In this document: piece by piece, positions 34,588-43,956 of the stretch
How positions within the stretch are numbered: position 1 is the stretch's first letter
Layout: every line of letters starts with the position of its first letter
Made by a program: the position numbers and the translations under genes
Notes under the pieces: generated by a model
Told to the model about the DNA's origin: nothing
The model's input: only the letters and a program-made list of their open reading frames with translations
Databases searched by the model: none
Origin: JAJPJE01 sp963724985
GTDB lineage: Bacteria > Acidobacteriota > Terriglobia > Terriglobales > Acidobacteriaceae
DNA length: 64,000 bases
Direction of reading: 5' to 3'
Assembly (NCBI GenBank): GCA_963724985.1
Contig: CAVRWV010000002.1
Span: forward strand, 1 to 64,000

Positions 34588-34612
34588 TTTCTGCTACGGG
34601 GAAGGAAGCGCG

Positions 34613-36067
34613 ATGGCAATTGATACACCCAATCTGGGCCGAAAACTTTATAAGAGAATGGCGTCGGTCCGTACCGGAGTCCTGCTGATACTGATCGTGG
34701 GTATCTTCGCGGCGGTCGGCACCGTCATTCTGCAGCGGCCTGCGACCGATCCCGACGTTCTGCAGCGAACGTATTCGCCGCAAACGCTGGTCTGGCTCGA
34801 TCGCTTTGGACTCACCGACGTGTATCACACCTGGTGGTTCATTACGCTGCTCGCGCTCGTCAGCATAAGCATCGTTTGCGCTTCTCTGGAACGCTGGCCG
34901 AATGCGTGGCGATTTTACGCTCGTCCTTATACATATCCTGAGGCGCACTTCCGCCTTGGACTGCAGCACAAGACTGAAATTCCCATCAATAGCGAAGAAC
35001 AGGGGCTGAACGCCGCGCGCTTTGCATTTCACAAAGTTGGCATTCACTCAAAGGATGTGAACACTCAGAAGCCATCCGCAATCTTCGCCGAGCGACATAG
35101 GTTCGCGGTGATGGCCGTGTATGTGATTCATGCTTCTCTGCTGCTCATCTTCATCGGCGGGATGATCGACGGCATGTTCGGCTATCGCGGATATCTGCAG
35201 TTAGTCAAAGGGGAAACCAAGAACGTTCTCGAGATGCGCGATCGCGCTGATCGTGTCGACCTCAAGACGATTCCCTTCAGCATCCGCTGCGACGACACCG
35301 GGCAGGAAAATTACGCTGACGGAAGTCCGAAGAAATGGTGGTCGAAATTAACCGTAGTCGAAGACGGGCACGATGTCGAAAGTAAGGAAATCGTCGTCAA
35401 CGACCCGCTGATCTATCGCGGACTTCGGTTCTACCAGGCCAGTTACGGACAAAGCGGCAACCTCGAATCCTTGAACCTGGTTGTGAAGCAGGCGGGCGCA
35501 CCGGATAAGCAACTGGTTCTGACCGGGACGACGCGGTCGCAAATCGATGCTGCAACGAGCATTCGCGTCGAACAGTTCATACCCGACTTCTACATGCAGG
35601 ACAACGAAGTTCACATGCGGTCGAAAGATCCGGTGAATCCCGCAATCCAGCTGTCAGTGACTCAGGCCGGAAAAAGTTCTCTCGTATGGGTGTTCCCAGG
35701 ACAGCCGCAGATGGGCGATCAGACGCCCTTTACCTTCGAATTGAAGGATGGCAAGCTCGCGCACTTTACGGGACTGGAGGTCTCGCACGAACCGGGCCAA
35801 TGGGGTGTATGGGCTGGCTGCGTGCTCATGGGATGCGGTCTGCTGGTCGCGTTCTACATGGTCCACATGCGGTTCTGGGCGGTACCGGTTACGAAGGCAA
35901 ATGGCGAACTGGTGCTTTGGGTAGGCGGAGCTTTCAACAAGAACCGTGATCGTTTTGAAGATTTCTACGCGCAAGTAGTCGACGCAATCCGCGAGGAGCT
36001 GAAGACAGGCGGCTCACCAAACGCGGAAGAAAAAGAAGACACGCTAGCCGGCGCGTCAAGCCGGTAG
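34613..36067 (+). CDS. resB: ResB/Ccs1 cytochrome c biogenesis protein
   Basis: A 484-residue protein from ATG 34613, preceded by GAAGGAAG. Helices RTGVLLILIVGIFAAVGTVI, TWWFITLLALVSISIVCASL and AVYVIHASLLLIFIGGMIDG precede a large periplasmic domain. A last helix follows (WAGCVLMGCGLLVAFYMVHM). FRGY-type LRFYQASYGQ and DPLIYRG motifs are typical. ResB works with CcsA in system II to move haem outward and attach it to apocytochromes at CXXCH. This is the natural partner of the 38 haem sites in the window. ccsA follows 14 bases later. Confidence 0.92.
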   Translation: MAIDTPNLGRKLYKRMASVRTGVLLILIVGIFAAVGTVILQRPATDPDVLQRTYSPQTLVWLDRFGLTDVYHTWWFITLLALVSISIVCASLERWPNAWRFYARPYTYPEAHFRLGLQHKTEIPINSEEQGLNAARFAFHKVGIHSKDVNTQKPSAIFAERHRFAVMAVYVIHASLLLIFIGGMIDGMFGYRGYLQLVKGETKNVLEMRDRADRVDLKTIPFSIRCDDTGQENYADGSPKKWWSKLTVVEDGHDVESKEIVVNDPLIYRGLRFYQASYGQSGNLESLNLVVKQAGAPDKQLVLTGTTRSQIDAATSIRVEQFIPDFYMQDNEVHMRSKDPVNPAIQLSVTQAGKSSLVWVFPGQPQMGDQTPFTFELKDGKLAHFTGLEVSHEPGQWGVWAGCVLMGCGLLVAFYMVHMRFWAVPVTKANGELVLWVGGAFNKNRDRFEDFYAQVVDAIREELKTGGSPNAEEKEDTLAGASSR

Positions 36068-36081
36068 TGGAGGCAAGAAGA

Positions 36082-37503
36082 ATGTCCCGTGCAACTGTGG
36101 AAGTGAAAACCGAGCTCGAGCTGGAAGCTCAGCCCACGTCAGGAAACGCGCTGCTGGTATTTGTCTCACTGGGGATGGCATTTCTGCTGATTGTGGCGCT
36201 GCTGGGCGTGGCCAAGTCAGGCAATTTATTGAGCGAAAGCAATCTGCTGTATGTCGCTTTGATCTTCTATTCGGGCGCCGCTGCTCTCTACATGGGCTTC
36301 GGAGTGACCGGCACCGAGCGCTATGTGAAGTTTGCTTCAGTCGCGACTATGATTGGACTGGTCGCAAACACGCTAGCCGCGGGTCACCGCTGGTACGAGT
36401 CCGGCCATCCGCCATTCGCCAGCCTCTATGAAATGTTGCTGAGCTTCGTGTGGACCGTCGCACTGCTCACTCTGATCCTGGAACGCAAATATAAGGTCAA
36501 GATTATCGGCTCCGTCACAATGCCGCTGGCTGTGGTCGGCGTGATTCTGATGCAACTGCTGCCGTCGGAAGTTCGACCGCTGGTCCCGGCACTGCAATCT
36601 ACATGGCTGCATGTCCACGTCACACTGGCGATGCTCGCGTATGCCGCTTGCGCGATGAGTTTCGCGTTGGCCATGATGTTCCTGATCAAAGACAACATGA
36701 AGACCGAGACCTTCCTCGCGGCCACCAGCGCGATGGTAACGGCGATCTACATTTCCATGATGATTCGTTTCGAGCGCTGGGGCGGATTCAGCGTGATCGC
36801 ATGGAACCCGCAGGATAAGCAGGAAGTATTTCTCAGCCGCGGAGTGCGCCTATTTCTGACCATCCCTGACCTCGGCTGGATTTTTGTAATCGCTTTGATC
36901 ACAGCCGCCGCACCGCTGGCGCTTTATACGCTGTCGAAGACTCGCAAAGATGAGTCGATGATGGGATTCGCCAACCAGGCAATCTTCGTTTCGATCTTGT
37001 TGCAGGCAGTCGCTCTCGGGGCATTCATCTTCAAAGTGAAGACTGGCATTTTCACCTCGCCTGATGCGGACGGCAGTTTCGTCACCGACCTTGCGGCGAG
37101 TCCGTTTATCCTTGCCGGCCTCATCGGTGGCATCTTCATGTCACTCCTTTATCTTCTATTGCTGTGGCGGCGTGCGGACCTGGAAAAGCTGCTTCCGACC
37201 TCGGATTCGCTCGACAAACTTATTTACAAAACCATCGGCATCGGCTTCCCATTGCTTACTCTGATGATCGCGGCAGGAGCGTATTGGGCCAATCGCACGT
37301 GGGGCTCATACTGGAGTTGGGATCCCAAAGAGACGTGGGCGGCCATCACCTGGCTGGTGTATGCGGGATATCTGCACATGCGCATAACTCGCGGCTGGCG
37401 CGGCCGACGCGCGGCATATTTCGCGATCCTCGGGTTCGCAGTGGTCATGTTCACGTTCTTCGGCGTGACCTATCTGCTGCCGGGCTTACACGCGTACGCT
37501 TAA
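36082..37503 (+). CDS. ccsA: CcsA haem exporter/lyase of cytochrome c system II
   Basis: A 473-residue protein from ATG 36082, with GGAGG 8 bases before it; a GTG at 36067 overlapping the resB stop is less likely. It has more than ten helices. The WWD domain is GSYWSWDPKETWAAITWLVY, followed by AGYLHMRITRGWRGRRAA. Conserved His are in LAAGHRWYESGHPPFASLYE and LHVHVTLAMLAYAACAM. CcsA carries haem to the outside and, with ResB, ligates it to CXXCH cysteines. Confidence 0.93.
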   Translation: MSRATVEVKTELELEAQPTSGNALLVFVSLGMAFLLIVALLGVAKSGNLLSESNLLYVALIFYSGAAALYMGFGVTGTERYVKFASVATMIGLVANTLAAGHRWYESGHPPFASLYEMLLSFVWTVALLTLILERKYKVKIIGSVTMPLAVVGVILMQLLPSEVRPLVPALQSTWLHVHVTLAMLAYAACAMSFALAMMFLIKDNMKTETFLAATSAMVTAIYISMMIRFERWGGFSVIAWNPQDKQEVFLSRGVRLFLTIPDLGWIFVIALITAAAPLALYTLSKTRKDESMMGFANQAIFVSILLQAVALGAFIFKVKTGIFTSPDADGSFVTDLAASPFILAGLIGGIFMSLLYLLLLWRRADLEKLLPTSDSLDKLIYKTIGIGFPLLTLMIAAGAYWANRTWGSYWSWDPKETWAAITWLVYAGYLHMRITRGWRGRRAAYFAILGFAVVMFTFFGVTYLLPGLHAYA

Positions 37504-37535
37504 GTTTTAAAAGCTCAGGCAGACCTCCTGAGGAC

Positions 37536-37563
37536 GGCGGGACTCGAATGGTCGGGTCCCGCC
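37536..37563 (+). terminator. Stem-loop after ccsA
   Basis: GGCGGGAC and GTCCCGCC form a perfect 8-base stem 33 bases past the ccsA stop. No T tract follows. It may reduce readthrough into the histidine kinase gene. Confidence 0.4.
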
Positions 37564-37624
37564 AGCAAGACCAAATTCCAACGGGTCCGGGTCAAGCAGA
37601 ATGGAACAGGAAGAGTTGAATAGC

Positions 37625-38759
37625 ATGGCCTCCACATCAGCTTCGGTCGACATGCCCGACTTGCGGATTTCCTCCGCAAAGCCGCAAGCACGTCCGACTG
37701 AACTGGCAGACCAAGACTCTGATCCCAGTAGCAGCGGCTTTTCTCAACGGGGTTCTGGTGTTCCTGTTCGCCACGCTCACCCTGCTCCCGCATGAGCGTG
37801 AGAAGGTCCTCCTCGTGGCTGGCGCGGGCGCCATAGTCATTTGCGGCATCCTGTTGATTACTCTTGCTGTGGTGGTGCGGCGTCCAATGCTGGAGTTGCA
37901 GGACAAAATTCAGCACGTGGCCGATGGCGATCTGCACGTCCAGGTTGGGTTCAGTGACCGAAACGACGACATCGGTGACCTGGGTCGCAACTTCAACAAC
38001 ATGGTGCAGCAACTACGCGAAAGCCGCCAAGAGATCGAGCACCTGCATCGCACCCAAATGTCGCGGGCCGAACACATGGCGACCCTGGGAGAACTGGCTG
38101 CCGGACTGGCACACGAAATTCGCAATCCGCTGGCCGGCATAGCTGGCGTCATGCAGATTGTTGGGCGAGATCTGCCGCCCTCCAGTCCTGCCTGCGACGT
38201 AGTAAAAGACGTTCAGGAAGAGGTACTGCGAATCAACCGCATCGTCTCCGATCTGTTGGAAACGGCGCGTCCCCGTGCACCTGAGTATCAACTCGCCGAC
38301 CTGAACTCCACCGTGGAACATGCAGTGAGCTTCGCCCGGCAACAAGCTCTATCGAAGCCCATCGAGATCGAATTTCGCAAGGCTCCCGACCTGGGACTGG
38401 TCGAGCACGACCCGCGTCAGCTCCATCAGGTGCTTCTGAACCTGCTTCTCAATGCCATCCAGGCGCTCAATGGGGCGGGCCGGGTATCTGTCATGCTCGC
38501 CCAATCGGACGAGAACACGGTTTCGATCTCCATCAGCGATACCGGATTGGGAATCGCCCCTGAAAACCTCACCCATATCTTCCGTCCTTTCTTTACGACG
38601 AAGGGTCACGGTACCGGATTGGGACTGCCCCTGGCGCGCCGCATCGCTGAGGATCACGGTGGCAAGCTGGAGGTAACTAGTGACCTTGGTCATGGCAGCA
38701 CCTTTACGTTAGTACTGCCATTTCGGCGCCCGCGGCCTGAAATGGCGGCAAGCGCCTGA
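37625..38759 (+). CDS. Sensor histidine kinase (NtrB/AtoS type), frameshift near the N-terminus
   Basis: The long frame from about 37698 encodes LNWQTKTLIPVAAAFLNGVL (helix 1), VLLVAGAGAIVICGILLI (helix 2), a HAMP-like linker, HisKA with LAAGLAHEIRNPLAGIAG, N box QVLLNLLLNAIQAL, G1 ISDTGLGIAPENL and G2 GHGTGLGLPLARRIAEDHGG. It has no start codon of its own before helix 1. The ATG at 37625 (MASTSASVDMPDLRIS) runs one frame away and reaches the same point, so one extra base near 37693 is likely. With it the protein has about 378 residues. It has almost no periplasmic sensor domain. Its partner is the sigma54 regulator 23 bases downstream. Confidence 0.85.
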
Positions 38760-38782
38760 GTTCCGTAGTAATCTAGGGAGGG

Positions 38783-40249
38783 ATGCCTCTCGAAAAAGTC
38801 TTAGTAGTCGACGACGAAAAACTCGTCCGTTGGTCGCTGCGCCAAAAATGCCAGGAGTGGGGCTATCAGGTGATGGAAGCCCCAGACGGCAACACCGGCA
38901 TCCGTGTCGCACAAGCTGAAAGTCCCGATCTCGTCCTCCTTGACGTACGCCTTCCTGACATTGGCGGCCTGGAAGTCCTGAAGAATATCCGCGAAAACGC
39001 GCGCGCCGTGATCATGATCACGGCCGACCCGCAACTAGAAGACGTCAAGCAGGCGATCAAACTTGGCGCTTACGACTTCATTGGCAAGCCCCTGGATTTC
39101 GACGAGCTCGGCGTCACCGTAAAGAACGCGCTTGAAGCGAACCGCCTGAGAACTGAAGTAGAGACCTTGCGCGGCGAAGTGAAGCGCCGCACCGGCGTGC
39201 ATGAAGTCATCGCTGAATCCAAGAAGATGCAGGACGTGATGGGCTTCGTGAACAAGGTCGCGGCGAGCGAAGCCAGCACCATCCTCATTCAAGGCGAAAG
39301 CGGTACCGGTAAGGACCTGATAGCCAAAGGCATTCATTACGGAAGCTCACGCCAGGAAAGACCCTTCGTTGCTGTCAATTGTTCTGCGATCCCCGAAACG
39401 CTGATGGAGGCCGAACTCTTCGGCCACGAACGCGGCGCCTTCACAGATGCCAAGGCAATGAAAAAAGGCTTGTTCGAGGTCGCCGACGGGGGAACGCTGT
39501 TCCTCGACGAAATTGGGGAACTCTCGCCGTTGCTGCAAGCCAAGATGTTGCGCGTTCTGGAAGACCAGATTATCCGGCGCGTGGGCGGCGTCCGCGATAT
39601 GCAGGTGAATGTTCGCGTGATCGCTGCATCGAATCGCGACCTGGAAAAGATGGTGCAGGAGAACACCTTCCGCCAGGATCTTTTCTATCGCCTTGCCATC
39701 ATTTCTATCTTCCTTCCGCCATTGCGTGAACGGCGCGAAGATATTCTGCCGATGGTGGATTTCTTCATCGAGCGTTACAACAAGAAGTTCCGCAAGAGTG
39801 TCCGCGGCATCACCGAAGAAACCCGCAAACTTCTGCTAGCTCACAACTGGCCGGGCAACGTTCGTGAGCTAAAGAACGCAATCGAGCGCGCGATGATCCT
39901 GGAGGAAGAGCAGTTCCTGCGCCCGACGTACATGCCATTCGCAGTTGGACATCAGCACGCAGGATTAACGGCTTTCGAAAAGATCTCCGGCCCGTCGGAG
40001 GGCCAATTGCTACCGAACGGCCGCTCATTGCCGCCTCTTACCATCCCCGAAGGCGGAACATCATTGGAAGAGGTAGAACGCGCGTTGGTTGAGATGGCGA
40101 TGCGTCAGGCGAATAGCAATCAGACCCACGCCGCGAAGCTACTGGACATCAGCCGAGACGCTTTACGCTACAAGCTGAAGAAGTACGGACTGATGCGCGC
40201 CGAGGATGAGTCCACCGACGAAGCCAGCGAAGCGCAAAGGGCGGGATAG
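38783..40249 (+). CDS. NtrC-family sigma54-dependent response regulator
   Basis: A 488-residue protein. The receiver has VLVVDDEKLVRWSL and phospho-acceptor Asp54 in LVLLDVRLPD, with the conserved Lys in DFIGKPLDFDEL. The AAA+ domain has Walker A QGESGTGKDLIAK, the sigma54-contact loop as GHERGAFTDA (GAFTDA instead of GAFTGA), Walker B GTLFLDEIGELS and the R finger region LFYRLAIISIFLPPLRERRED. A Fis-type HTH closes it (NQTHAAKLLDISRDALRYKL). It should activate sigma54 promoters when phosphorylated by the adjacent kinase. The sigma54-like sites at 34572 and 23853 are candidate targets. Confidence 0.92.
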   Translation: MPLEKVLVVDDEKLVRWSLRQKCQEWGYQVMEAPDGNTGIRVAQAESPDLVLLDVRLPDIGGLEVLKNIRENARAVIMITADPQLEDVKQAIKLGAYDFIGKPLDFDELGVTVKNALEANRLRTEVETLRGEVKRRTGVHEVIAESKKMQDVMGFVNKVAASEASTILIQGESGTGKDLIAKGIHYGSSRQERPFVAVNCSAIPETLMEAELFGHERGAFTDAKAMKKGLFEVADGGTLFLDEIGELSPLLQAKMLRVLEDQIIRRVGGVRDMQVNVRVIAASNRDLEKMVQENTFRQDLFYRLAIISIFLPPLRERREDILPMVDFFIERYNKKFRKSVRGITEETRKLLLAHNWPGNVRELKNAIERAMILEEEQFLRPTYMPFAVGHQHAGLTAFEKISGPSEGQLLPNGRSLPPLTIPEGGTSLEEVERALVEMAMRQANSNQTHAAKLLDISRDALRYKLKKYGLMRAEDESTDEASEAQRAG

Positions 40250-40256
40250 CAAATCC

Positions 40257-41270
40257 TTACTGGCATGCACTTGCCGTCTGCCCGTTAATTTGAAATTCCT
40301 GTACCCGCTTGTTTCCGGTATCCGCCACGAATAAACATCCTGCTTCGATCCACAATCCTTCAGGCCCGTTGAACTGGCCGGCTTCCTGGCCCGTCTGCCC
40401 AAAGCGATAGAGCGGGTGGCCATCAGGATCGAAGACCTCGATTTGTGAAACGCTCGGATCAGTGATGTAAACATTGCCAGCCTGGTCGGCCGCTAGGCCG
40501 GAGCGCGTGTCGGCGTCGACCGCGGGCGTCTCTCGCCGAAAGTGTCCTTGCAGATCAAATACCTGGAGTCTGGAATTGCCAGCGTCGAGCACGACCAGGT
40601 CGTCGCCTGTCACTGCGACTTGCACGGGGTTGCTAAATTCTCCCGGACCTCTTCCACCACCACGCTTGCCGATGTGTCCCAACACTTTGCCGCGCTTATC
40701 CAGAATGACGACCATGCTCCGCGGACCATCGCATACATACAGCCGCCCGCTCGGTCTGTGAATCGCAATGCCGCGTGGCTCCTCAAAATAAGATTCGTTG
40801 CCATGCGTCTTCATCAATTCGCGGCTGAACTTTCCTCGAGGATCGAAGACCAGCACGCTGCGGGAATTCTTGTCTGTCACATACAGGGTTCCCTGTTGAT
40901 CGGCTGCAATTCCCACCGGTGACTGCATGCGATCGTCAGCTTGCAAAAGTGAATACTTCGCGCGAGCAAAGTCAAACACGTGGATTGCGTGTGAACCTGC
41001 GTCAACAACGAACACCCGTTTCTCCGAGTCAGCCGCTATTGCTCTCGGGCTTTGCAGCACATCGGTCGTTTGAGTTTGGTCTTTCGGGCCGGCAACAATA
41101 TCCAGCGTCTTGTCGAAGGCAGGGTGGCTCCGTCTGACATCTTGCGCGGAAGAGAATTGACGAACAAAGGTGAGACGATCGGTAGCTTGCTTTGTTCTAT
41201 CTTGAGCTAAACCGGATGCCACGTAGCAGAGAGCTGCGAGGAATACGAAAATGCGCCGGTGACACTGCAT
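40257..41270 (-). CDS. Secreted NHL-repeat beta-propeller protein
   Basis: A 337-residue protein with signal peptide MQCHRRIFVFLAALCYVASG. Blades include SPRAIAADSEKRVFVVDAG, SPVGIAADQQGTLYVTDKN, EPRGIAIHRPSGRLYVCDG, RSGLAADQAGNVYITDPSV and GPEGLWIEAGCLFVADTGN. The opening LTFVRQFSSAQDVRRSHPA resembles the N-terminal segment of the NHL protein at 13942. It converges on the regulator gene (8 bases apart). It is monocistronic here. Confidence 0.88.
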   Translation of the reverse strand: MQCHRRIFVFLAALCYVASGLAQDRTKQATDRLTFVRQFSSAQDVRRSHPAFDKTLDIVAGPKDQTQTTDVLQSPRAIAADSEKRVFVVDAGSHAIHVFDFARAKYSLLQADDRMQSPVGIAADQQGTLYVTDKNSRSVLVFDPRGKFSRELMKTHGNESYFEEPRGIAIHRPSGRLYVCDGPRSMVVILDKRGKVLGHIGKRGGGRGPGEFSNPVQVAVTGDDLVVLDAGNSRLQVFDLQGHFRRETPAVDADTRSGLAADQAGNVYITDPSVSQIEVFDPDGHPLYRFGQTGQEAGQFNGPEGLWIEAGCLFVADTGNKRVQEFQINGQTASACQ

Positions 41271-41374
41271 ACCGTCTCTCGATCATAGCAGTGACGCAGG
41301 CTCAACATTCTTCGGGATCAACAAACGGTCTGGCTCAAATTGACACGCGTCGCTGGAAGATTTTCCCTGCGTGT

Positions 41375-41413
41375 GCAAGATCTTGCGCACATTCCGCTGT
41401 GACTTGCTTCACA
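41375..41413 (+). promoter_or_regulatory. Palindrome plus CRP/FNR-family consensus dyad before a 66-codon gene
   Basis: GCAAGATCTTGC (41375-41386) is a perfect 12-base palindrome. Eleven bases further, TGTGACTTGCTTCACA (41398-41413) is a perfect TGTGA-N6-TCACA dyad, 54 bases before the ATG at 41468. Confidence 0.5.
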
Positions 41414-41467
41414 AGTGATTGGTTTCAGGTACTCTCCTCCGGCATTCCGATTGCATCCTTATTCATC

Positions 41468-41668
41468 ATGAGAATTACGATGACCCTCACGCGCCGCAAC
41501 GGGCACCTTGTGCCTCTCGGCCAGAATGAAGCGCTGAGAATTCTTCTCGCGAGATCCGATCAGGAGATGCGGCAAAACTTTCAGTCGCATTCCGAGCAAA
41601 GCTTCTTTGTTCGATTGATGCGCATCTTCGTGGTGGTGGCGCAGACTGCGTTTCCCTTGCATCGCTAG
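41468..41668 (+). CDS. 66-residue basic protein, unknown
   Basis: A small gene from ATG 41468 (MRITMTLTRRNGHLVPLGQN) or the ATG 12 bases later. It is rich in Arg and His and has a hydrophobic C-terminal stretch, FFVRLMRIFVVVAQTAFPLH. No family is recognised. Support comes from context: a consensus CRP/FNR-like dyad upstream and an intrinsic terminator 26 bases downstream make a complete small transcription unit. The transcript could instead be a regulatory RNA. Confidence 0.45.
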   Translation: MRITMTLTRRNGHLVPLGQNEALRILLARSDQEMRQNFQSHSEQSFFVRLMRIFVVVAQTAFPLHR

Positions 41669-41693
41669 TAGCGCGTTCGATCTCTGAAAAAAT

Positions 41694-41719
41694 AAGCCCG
41701 GCAAACGTCTGCCGGGCTT
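41694..41719. terminator. Bidirectional intrinsic terminator
   Basis: AAGCCCGGCA and TGCCGGGCTT form a 10-base stem with a 6-base loop. It is flanked by AAAAAATA on the left and TTTTTG on the right. It serves the 66-codon gene on the plus strand and the phosphoesterase gene on the minus strand. Confidence 0.85.
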
Positions 41720-41744
41720 TTTGCTGCTCTGTTAAACAAATCGT

Positions 41745-43781
41745 TTAGTCGCTGTCGTGATCTCCATCGTGATCCCCAACGCTGAGCAGATCCATCAGAT
41801 CGCCGATCGCGGGCTTATTCCCGGGAACATATGGATTGCCCTTTTCGGCTTTCGGATTGGGAAGATTGTCGCGGCTGCGGTCAGTCAACGGCTTCAGTCC
41901 CCAGTTTGCTTCGATGAATTTCACAACAGAGGCGTGATCCGAATAGACGTGCGAGATGTGGCCGGCCTTCGTCCACGGCGAAACTACGATCATGGGAACT
42001 CGGGTTCCGTCGCCAAAAAAATCGACTGGCTGGATGTAGCCTGAGTCATAGTAGCCACCGCCTTCGTCAAAGGTCACTAAGATCGCGGTACTCTTCCACA
42101 ACTCTGGATTCGCCTGCACTCCATCCACAATCTTCTTCACGAAACCTTCGTACAGGTTCAGCTTCGAAGATGCCGGGTGGCCGTCCAGGTATCCATCAGG
42201 TTTTACATACGAAACCGCCGGAAGCGTGCCATTCGCGATCGCCGCGTACAGATCCGTGGTGTCTTTCAGATGTGACCTGCCCGAGGCGCTGGTCATGATC
42301 GAGCTCACATACTGGAACGGATTACAGATGTTGCAGTAAGTGTTGTCGGGCGTCACATAGTTGTTGTCGGGATTGGCAAGATACGCGTTCCACTGATCTC
42401 CGTAGTACGCCCACGAGATGTTCTTCTGGATGAGGGCATCACCAATGGTGCGCAAGTTAGACGGGGGAATCGTGAAGACGGTTTGGTTCGGATTGGTGAT
42501 GTCGGCATACGCATTGCGACCGTCACCGTAGTATCCCGGGTTGTAATTGTTCAACAGGTAGTAATGTCCTGGAGCACACTTCGGATCCACTTCGTAGGGC
42601 AAAGACGACAGATAATTCAGCACGGACGAAACACCGGGAGCATCCGAATCCGAGCAATTGCTATAGGTTCCGCCGCCGAACGACATGGAGCCGAATGAGC
42701 CGCCGCCGTAACCATCTTGCGTGTACCAGTTATTTGTCCCCGGCTGCGCATTCGGATTTTCGATTTCGTCTACGACGCCGGCGTTCTTCGAGCCAGCAGC
42801 GACGAGTTGCTTATGCGGTGGAACGGCGGGATTGCCATTGCCATCGCTGAACCAGATCGCGTCCGCGGCGCCCAGCATCACGTGATTTGCGCCGGTTCCG
42901 CCGTTGACGCCCTGGTGGTAGTTGTCGCTCATCGCGTAATGATCGGCGAGATATTTGAGATACGGAGCATCGCCCTTCAGCACGTTGTAGAAGCTCATCG
43001 CGGTGGAACCTTCGCCGGTGCTCTGGTCATTGAAACCAGTGGCCTGCGCATTACCATTCGATCCCGCGCCGATAGTCGTTTCAACCCATGGAAACAGGTC
43101 AGAACGGCAACCACTGGGATTCCATGTGGTCGCGTACGCGGCATTGCAATCCATCTGCTGCCACATCTGGTAGAAGCGGTGCACGGGGCTGGCCGTATAT
43201 GCGTCGTAGGGTAGCGTGGCTGAGGTCAATTGAAACGGCCCCGGCGGCAAATTGCTCGCATGGGGGATACGAGTATCGGGGCCTTTGGCTGTCTGGCCGG
43301 TGCCACCTGTCGTCAAGTATTGGTAATAGTCGTCCGGCAATCCGTTCTCGATTGTCTTGGCTTGTGCAACTGAACTGAAAAGTGGATTAGTTGGTCCGCC
43401 TACCATCGCCGGCGGAAGCTTTGAGTAGAGCGTCTTATCGCCAGGACTCATCTCGTACTTGTCCGCGTGCGTGTCTTTCGCCGACCACTGGCTAGCCAGG
43501 AAGAAATTCGGGCCGGGCGTTCCATCCTTATTCACGATGCCTTCGGAAAGCAGATTCTTTACGGTCTCACCCTTCTTCGGCTTGTACGTTGCGAATATGT
43601 GATCGAAAGTACGATTTTCGCCGAGAATCACGATTACGTGTTTGATCGGCGTGCGAGTCTTATTGGAATTGTCCGTCTGCGCAACGGCAGCTACCGGAAC
43701 AGCGGTTTGAATCGCCAGCGAGAACAACGCGGCACTTGCCGCCACTCGCCACTTCTTCGGAACGAACTGCTGTACATCCAT
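41745..43781 (-). CDS. Secreted phosphoesterase (phospholipase C/AcpA family)
   Basis: A 678-residue protein with a signal peptide (AASAALFSLAIQTAVPVAAVA). The phosphoesterase domain starts HVIVILGENRTFDHIFATYK, with the Asn-Arg-Thr region that holds the nucleophile and metal ligands. It continues with GANHVMLGAADAIWFSDGNG and ILVTFDEGGGYYDSGYI, then VPMIVVSPWTKAGHISHVYS-type late metal ligands. It is larger than the catalytic part of the Ig-repeat enzyme at 7051 and has no Ig modules. It likely scavenges phosphate from organic esters outside the cell. The tail is Asp/His-rich (GDHDGDHDSD), perhaps metal binding. Confidence 0.88.
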   Translation of the reverse strand: MDVQQFVPKKWRVAASAALFSLAIQTAVPVAAVAQTDNSNKTRTPIKHVIVILGENRTFDHIFATYKPKKGETVKNLLSEGIVNKDGTPGPNFFLASQWSAKDTHADKYEMSPGDKTLYSKLPPAMVGGPTNPLFSSVAQAKTIENGLPDDYYQYLTTGGTGQTAKGPDTRIPHASNLPPGPFQLTSATLPYDAYTASPVHRFYQMWQQMDCNAAYATTWNPSGCRSDLFPWVETTIGAGSNGNAQATGFNDQSTGEGSTAMSFYNVLKGDAPYLKYLADHYAMSDNYHQGVNGGTGANHVMLGAADAIWFSDGNGNPAVPPHKQLVAAGSKNAGVVDEIENPNAQPGTNNWYTQDGYGGGSFGSMSFGGGTYSNCSDSDAPGVSSVLNYLSSLPYEVDPKCAPGHYYLLNNYNPGYYGDGRNAYADITNPNQTVFTIPPSNLRTIGDALIQKNISWAYYGDQWNAYLANPDNNYVTPDNTYCNICNPFQYVSSIMTSASGRSHLKDTTDLYAAIANGTLPAVSYVKPDGYLDGHPASSKLNLYEGFVKKIVDGVQANPELWKSTAILVTFDEGGGYYDSGYIQPVDFFGDGTRVPMIVVSPWTKAGHISHVYSDHASVVKFIEANWGLKPLTDRSRDNLPNPKAEKGNPYVPGNKPAIGDLMDLLSVGDHDGDHDSD

Positions 43782-43901
43782 CTTCCATCCTCCATAAAGG
43801 TGGTGGACGAAAGGTAAGCTGATTGTTTTGCGGGTCGGTTAATGACGAGTAAAGATCAAAAGAATATTGCTCCACATCGTGGAACGATTTGTGACGCAAA
43901 A

Positions 43902-43922
43902 AGCCCGGCACGCGGCCGGGCT
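43902..43922 (-). terminator. Intrinsic terminator after the coiled-coil gene
   Basis: AGCCCGGC and GCCGGGCT form an 8-base stem with a 5-base loop. On the minus strand it is followed by TTTTTGCG. It lies 35 bases past the stop at 43957. Confidence 0.8.
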
Positions 43923-43956
43923 CTCTGTGAAGCAGGGAGGACATTCGAGATGAAGC

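Larger units (their letters stand above)
33931..34612. other. 682-base divergent regulatory gap between cytochrome and resB operons
   Basis: I see no convincing gene here; a 72-codon plus frame at 34274 has no motif and starts inside a regulatory dyad. The gap contains a nested hairpin (33964-34000), a CRP/FNR-like site (34273-34288), a possible sigma70 promoter for resB (TTGTCA at 34466 and TATAGC at 34488, 16 apart) and a sigma54-like site (34572-34587). Confidence 0.5.
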
